From: Deltaproteobacteria bacterium UBA796
GTDB taxonomy: Bacteria; Myxococcota_A; UBA796
Length of the DNA stretch: 7,120 nt
NCBI GenBank assembly: GCA_002296975.1
Contig: DBIS01000370.1
Coordinates: 1 to 7,120, forward strand
Reading direction: 5' to 3'
Each line of letters starts with the position of its first letter. Position 1 is the stretch's first letter. Under the pieces are notes generated by a model, which made no database searches, was not told where the DNA came from, and was given only the letters and a program-made list of their open reading frames with translations. Positions 4,844 through 7,120 of the stretch are shown here, one piece after another. The translations under genes were made by a program, and so were the position numbers.

Positions 4844-7120
4844 CCCTCGTCCTCGTCCTCAAATTCGACCTCATCGGCCAGTGAGGACATTGCCTTCCAC
4901 GCGGCGATACGGGGTTCGGCCTCTGCACGCGCCTTGGCCGCAGCCTTGCGCTCACGGTCCGCGAGGGCGGTGGCGATGTCGATCTCGGCCTCAACCTGTG
5001 CGATGCGTTTGAGCAGCATTTCGATTTCTTGCCCGCTTCGATTTTGAGCGCTCCGCATGGCGTCTTCAGCCTCTTGGCGCCTTCGGTCTGCCTCGCGTCT
5101 GGCGTCGGTCATGTCTCGGCGTTCAGATTCGAGTCGCGCCAAACGTTGGCGGGAGTCGGCATCGTTTTGTTCGTGAGAGCGCAGCTTCTCTTGTTCTGTC
5201 TTTAGGCTATCAAGTGCCCGGTCACGGTCTTGCTGGGCTGTGTGGCCTTCTTTTAGGGCGGCTTCCCGCTCATTTTTGAATAGGCTCATCTGGTCGAGGG
5301 CCTGGTCCCGTTCGGCGCCAATCTCTTGGTTTTCTTGTGAGGCGGCGTCGATTGTAGATTTCATTTTATCAAGTTCAAACCTGGCTTTGTCTCGCTCAGA
5401 CTTGAGCCTTTCGGCGTGTTCCCTCTCGGCCTTTCCAGCTTGAAGCGTGGTGGCCAATGTGGCCTCGATACTCGCGAACTTATCGATGCCGCCATCGATG
5501 GTCTTTTGTTTCTCGGCGGCATCGGTTCGGGCCTGCTCACGTTCAACTTCAAGGTTTGAACGCTCTCGGCTCCATTGGATCCGGGTGGCGTTAATGGCGT
5601 CTTCTTGCTCAGCAAGTCGTGACCCGAGCGCTTGCTTTTCGGCTTGAAGACCACGCATGCCACGCTCTAAATTACCGATGTGTTCGGCCGCGTCTGCGGA
5701 TGCTTGTGTGTGAGTGTCGATGGTGTCTGTGAGGGTCTTGGCCTCGGCGACGGAGACGCTCAACTCTTGAAGGGCCATCAGTCGAGAATTGTCAACTTGC
5801 GTGGTCTTTTCTTGGGACTCGATGAGGCGTTGGTGGGTACGTGTGAGGTTTTGCTCGAGGGATTCGGTGGCCCGAAGTGCCTCGTCGTGTTTGTTCGCGA
5901 GGAGAGAATGTGCAGCCTCTGCCTGGGCCTGTTTATCGCGGGCGGTTTGGCGGTCTGTGTTTGCCGTTTCTGCATCCTGGATGGCGGCGGCCCGTTCGCC
6001 TTCGGCTTGGGTTTGAGCTTTGGCGGCCAATCGAGCGGCGGTGGTGGCCGCTTCGCTTTCAGTTTGGGCAGCCACCATCTCTGTGTGGGCTTGTGATTGA
6101 AGTTCTTCAGCCCTCTCTTTTTCAGTGACTGCTGCTGTTTGGGCGGCGACGGCCTCGCGTCTTTCTTGTTGGGCTTGCTCAGCGCTGTCCTCAGCGTTTT
6201 GCTGGGCCTTTTGGGCCGTGTCTCGTTCGGATTGGGCCTGTCTTGCCGCGGCGATTGCTTCGGTCTGGGCCTCTTCAGCATCGGACTGGGATTTTTCCGC
6301 CTTGGCTTGGGCGCTTTGGGCATGAGTGCGCTCATCTTGGGCTATTGCCTGGGCGGCCTCCGCCAGTGCTTGTGCCGCTTCGGCCTCGCTTTGTTGGGCC
6401 TCGGCTTGAGCTTGGTCGACTTGTGCTTGGCTTTGTCCGGCCTCCGCTTTGGCTTGTCCGGCCTCCGCCTTGGCTTGTCCGGCCTCCGCCTCATTTTGTC
6501 GCGCCTCTGCCTCAGCTTGTGTGGTTTCGGCTTGGTTTTGTCGGGCCTCTGCCTGAGCATGTGCAGCTTGAGCTTTGCTTTTTCCGGCCTCCGCCTCGGC
6601 TTGTGCGGCCTGTGCCTTGTTGTGTCCGGCCTCCGCGTCGGCTTGTGCAGTCTCCGCATCGGCCTTTGCGGCCTGGGCCTTTCTTTGTCCGGATTCGGCG
6701 TTGGCTTGTGCAGTCTCCGCGTTGGCTTGTGCAGTCTCCGCGTTGGCCTGTGCAGTCTCCGCGTCGGCCTGTGCAGTCTCCGCGTCGGCTTGTGCAGTCT
6801 CCGCGTCGGCTTGTGATGTCTGTGCTTCTCTTTGTCCGGTTTCTGCCTCGCCTTGTGCAGTTTCCGCCTCGGCTTGTGCGGCTTGTGCTTTGGCCAGTCG
6901 ACCTTCGGCTTCTACCCGTTGTTGGTCTGCGTTCGTCGCTGCTCGTTTGGATTCACTGGCCTTGTGCTTTGTCTCGTCCCGCTCGGCCTCAGCATGTGCT
7001 TGGCTTTGTTCAGCGATTTCCTGAGCGTGCTCGGCAATGCGCTGAGCCTCTGTTGAATCCGTCGCATTGGCATTCGCTAGGTCTCGCTCGGATTCGGCTT
7101 GTGCTTGGCTTTGTTCAGCG
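4840..7120 (-). CDS. Giant Ala/Glu/Gln-rich heptad coiled-coil protein (5' partial, at least 759 aa)
   Basis: I read this frame codon by codon: it is open from the TAG at 4840-4842 to the right edge, so the start lies outside the window. The N-terminal visible half (7120 to about 5902) is 58 consecutive heptads without a slip, 55 of which have Ala at the same position; typical units are AETAQAD, AEAGQAK and AQAAQAE. It contains no Pro, Cys, Phe, Trp or Tyr. The C-terminal half continues in the same heptad phase but as a more ordinary coiled coil with Leu, Ile, Met and many Glu/Arg, for example LERGMRG and LGSRLAE. The only Pro is 24 residues from the end, before a Trp and an acidic tail (EVEFEDEDEG). 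The whole visible chain lacks Cys and Tyr, suiting a rod or filament. The ATG at 6078 falls mid-heptad and is not a credible start. It could be a cytoskeletal or filament-forming coiled-coil protein, a polar scaffold or a tether; function unknown. A membrane anchor or head domain may lie beyond the edge. Confidence 0.88.
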   Translation of the reverse strand, partial: AEQSQAQAESERDLANANATDSTEAQRIAEHAQEIAEQSQAHAEAERDETKHKASESKRAATNADQQRVEAEGRLAKAQAAQAEAETAQGEAETGQREAQTSQADAETAQADAETAQADAETAQANAETAQANAETAQANAESGQRKAQAAKADAETAQADAEAGHNKAQAAQAEAEAGKSKAQAAHAQAEARQNQAETTQAEAEARQNEAEAGQAKAEAGQAKAEAGQSQAQVDQAQAEAQQSEAEAAQALAEAAQAIAQDERTHAQSAQAKAEKSQSDAEEAQTEAIAAARQAQSERDTAQKAQQNAEDSAEQAQQERREAVAAQTAAVTEKERAEELQSQAHTEMVAAQTESEAATTAARLAAKAQTQAEGERAAAIQDAETANTDRQTARDKQAQAEAAHSLLANKHDEALRATESLEQNLTRTHQRLIESQEKTTQVDNSRLMALQELSVSVAEAKTLTDTIDTHTQASADAAEHIGNLERGMRGLQAEKQALGSRLAEQEDAINATRIQWSRERSNLEVEREQARTDAAEKQKTIDGGIDKFASIEATLATTLQAGKAEREHAERLKSERDKARFELDKMKSTIDAASQENQEIGAERDQALDQMSLFKNEREAALKEGHTAQQDRDRALDSLKTEQEKLRSHEQNDADSRQRLARLESERRDMTDARREADRRRQEAEDAMRSAQNRSGQEIEMLLKRIAQVEAEIDIATALADRERKAAAKARAEAEPRIAAWKAMSSLADEVEFEDEDEG
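6433..6492 (-). repeat. Near-perfect 21-bp tandem repeat, AEAGQAK unit (about 2.9 copies)
   Basis: On the plus strand the unit TTG TCC GGC CTC CGC YTT GGC begins at 6433 and 6454, and a third copy starts at 6475 and diverges in its last codons after 6489. Differences between the first two copies are limited to one T/C base. It encodes the heptads AEAGQAK, AEAGQAK and AEAGQSQ, and looks like a recent local duplication separate from the array at 6700. Confidence 0.8.
6700..6813 (-). repeat. Near-identical 21-bp tandem repeat, AETAQA(D/N) unit (5.4 copies)
   Basis: On the plus strand the unit GTY GGC YTG TGC AGT CTC CGC starts at 6700, 6721, 6742, 6763 and 6784, with a partial copy at 6805-6813. 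An isolated extra copy sits at 6637-6657. Copies vary only at two C/T positions, one silent in a Gln codon and one switching Asp and Asn. Such similarity at silent sites points to recent expansion or gene conversion. Every copy gain or loss changes the protein by exactly one heptad and leaves the frame intact. Confidence 0.9.

Larger units (their letters stand above)
5902..7120 (-). repeat. Uninterrupted 21-bp-period heptad array within the coiled-coil gene
   Basis: Over about 1.2 kb the minus-strand coding sequence keeps a strict 21-bp period, visible as Ala at one heptad position in 55 of 58 units (the exceptions are Ser, Thr, Ser near the right edge). Gln is the commonest residue four places later. 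Units differ mostly at the third, fourth and seventh positions. No insertion or deletion breaks the phase, which argues that the helix register is under selection. On the plus strand the same stretch shows as endless GGC-TTG-TGC-type triplets and produces spurious Leu/Gly/Cys-rich reading frames. Confidence 0.9.

Noticed and set aside
5778..6335. Minus-strand Pro/Lys/Arg-rich reading frame
   Set aside because: Shifted frame of the coiled-coil gene; Pro/Lys richness arises from reading the Ala/Gln/Glu codons out of phase.
6342..6659. Minus-strand basic reading frame with RRPDK-type repeats
   Set aside because: Shifted frame of the coiled-coil repeat, not an independent basic protein.
6700..6813. 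Possible CRISPR array because of short regular repeats
   Set aside because: Copies are directly adjacent with no spacers, the period is exactly seven codons and the repeat is in frame in a long gene.
6097..6816. Plus-strand 239-codon Leu/Gly/Cys-rich reading frame with repeats of LRVGLCS
   Set aside because: It is the antisense of the Ala/Glu/Gln heptad array; its periodicity is inherited from the 21-bp coding repeat and there is no ribosome site or plausible domain.
6575..7024. Plus-strand 149-codon Ala/Ser/Cys-rich reading frame
   Set aside because: Another antisense frame of the same repeat; composition is a by-product of the repeat codons.

Overview
The window looks like chromosomal DNA of a Gram-negative bacterium that makes many exported lipoproteins. 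Four of the six genes start with a short lipoprotein signal ending in a Cys. The DNA is moderately GC-rich. The gene types (Cys-rich mini-lipoprotein, Asp-rich linker before a cytochrome c, CRTAC1-like FG-GAP lipoprotein, long Ala/Glu/Gln coiled coil) recall Myxococcota and related former Deltaproteobacteria. That placement is an inference from style, not from a marker gene. No RNA gene, insertion sequence, CRISPR array or integrase was seen.

Layout. (1) 1-1222 (+): the 3' part of a membrane di-iron hydroxylase closely resembling alkylglycerol monooxygenase (AGMO); its start lies left of the window. (2) 1166-3370 (-): a probable two-gene unit, an FG-GAP/VCBS plus ASPIC/UnbV lipoprotein followed 54 bp later by a small c-type cytochrome lipoprotein. 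The cytochrome 3' end overlaps the hydroxylase 3' end antisense by 57 bp. (3) 3371-3453: a short divergent control region. (4) 3454-4843 (+): two translationally overlapping lipoprotein genes, an 88-aa Cys-rich protein and a 379-aa beta-propeller related to GH43/GH32-type glycosidases. (5) 4840-7120 (-): a very long coiled-coil gene, at least 759 codons, still open at the right edge. Its stop codon overlaps the propeller's stop.

The most unusual object is the coiled-coil gene. From the right edge down to about 5902 it is 58 consecutive heptads with no register slip, and 55 of them carry Ala at the same position. The most regular part is a 21-bp DNA tandem repeat (consensus heptad A-E-T-A-Q-A-D/N). 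There is no ATG, GTG or TTG codon in this frame between 6078 and the edge, so an automatic call starting at 6078 would cut away at least 347 residues.

How the genes work together is only partly readable. The four lipoproteins would all sit in the envelope, with one electron carrier, one Ca-binding propeller/adhesion-type protein, one disulfide-rich protein and one glycan-binding or glycan-cleaving propeller. The hydroxylase would act on membrane lipids. No shared pathway is demonstrated.
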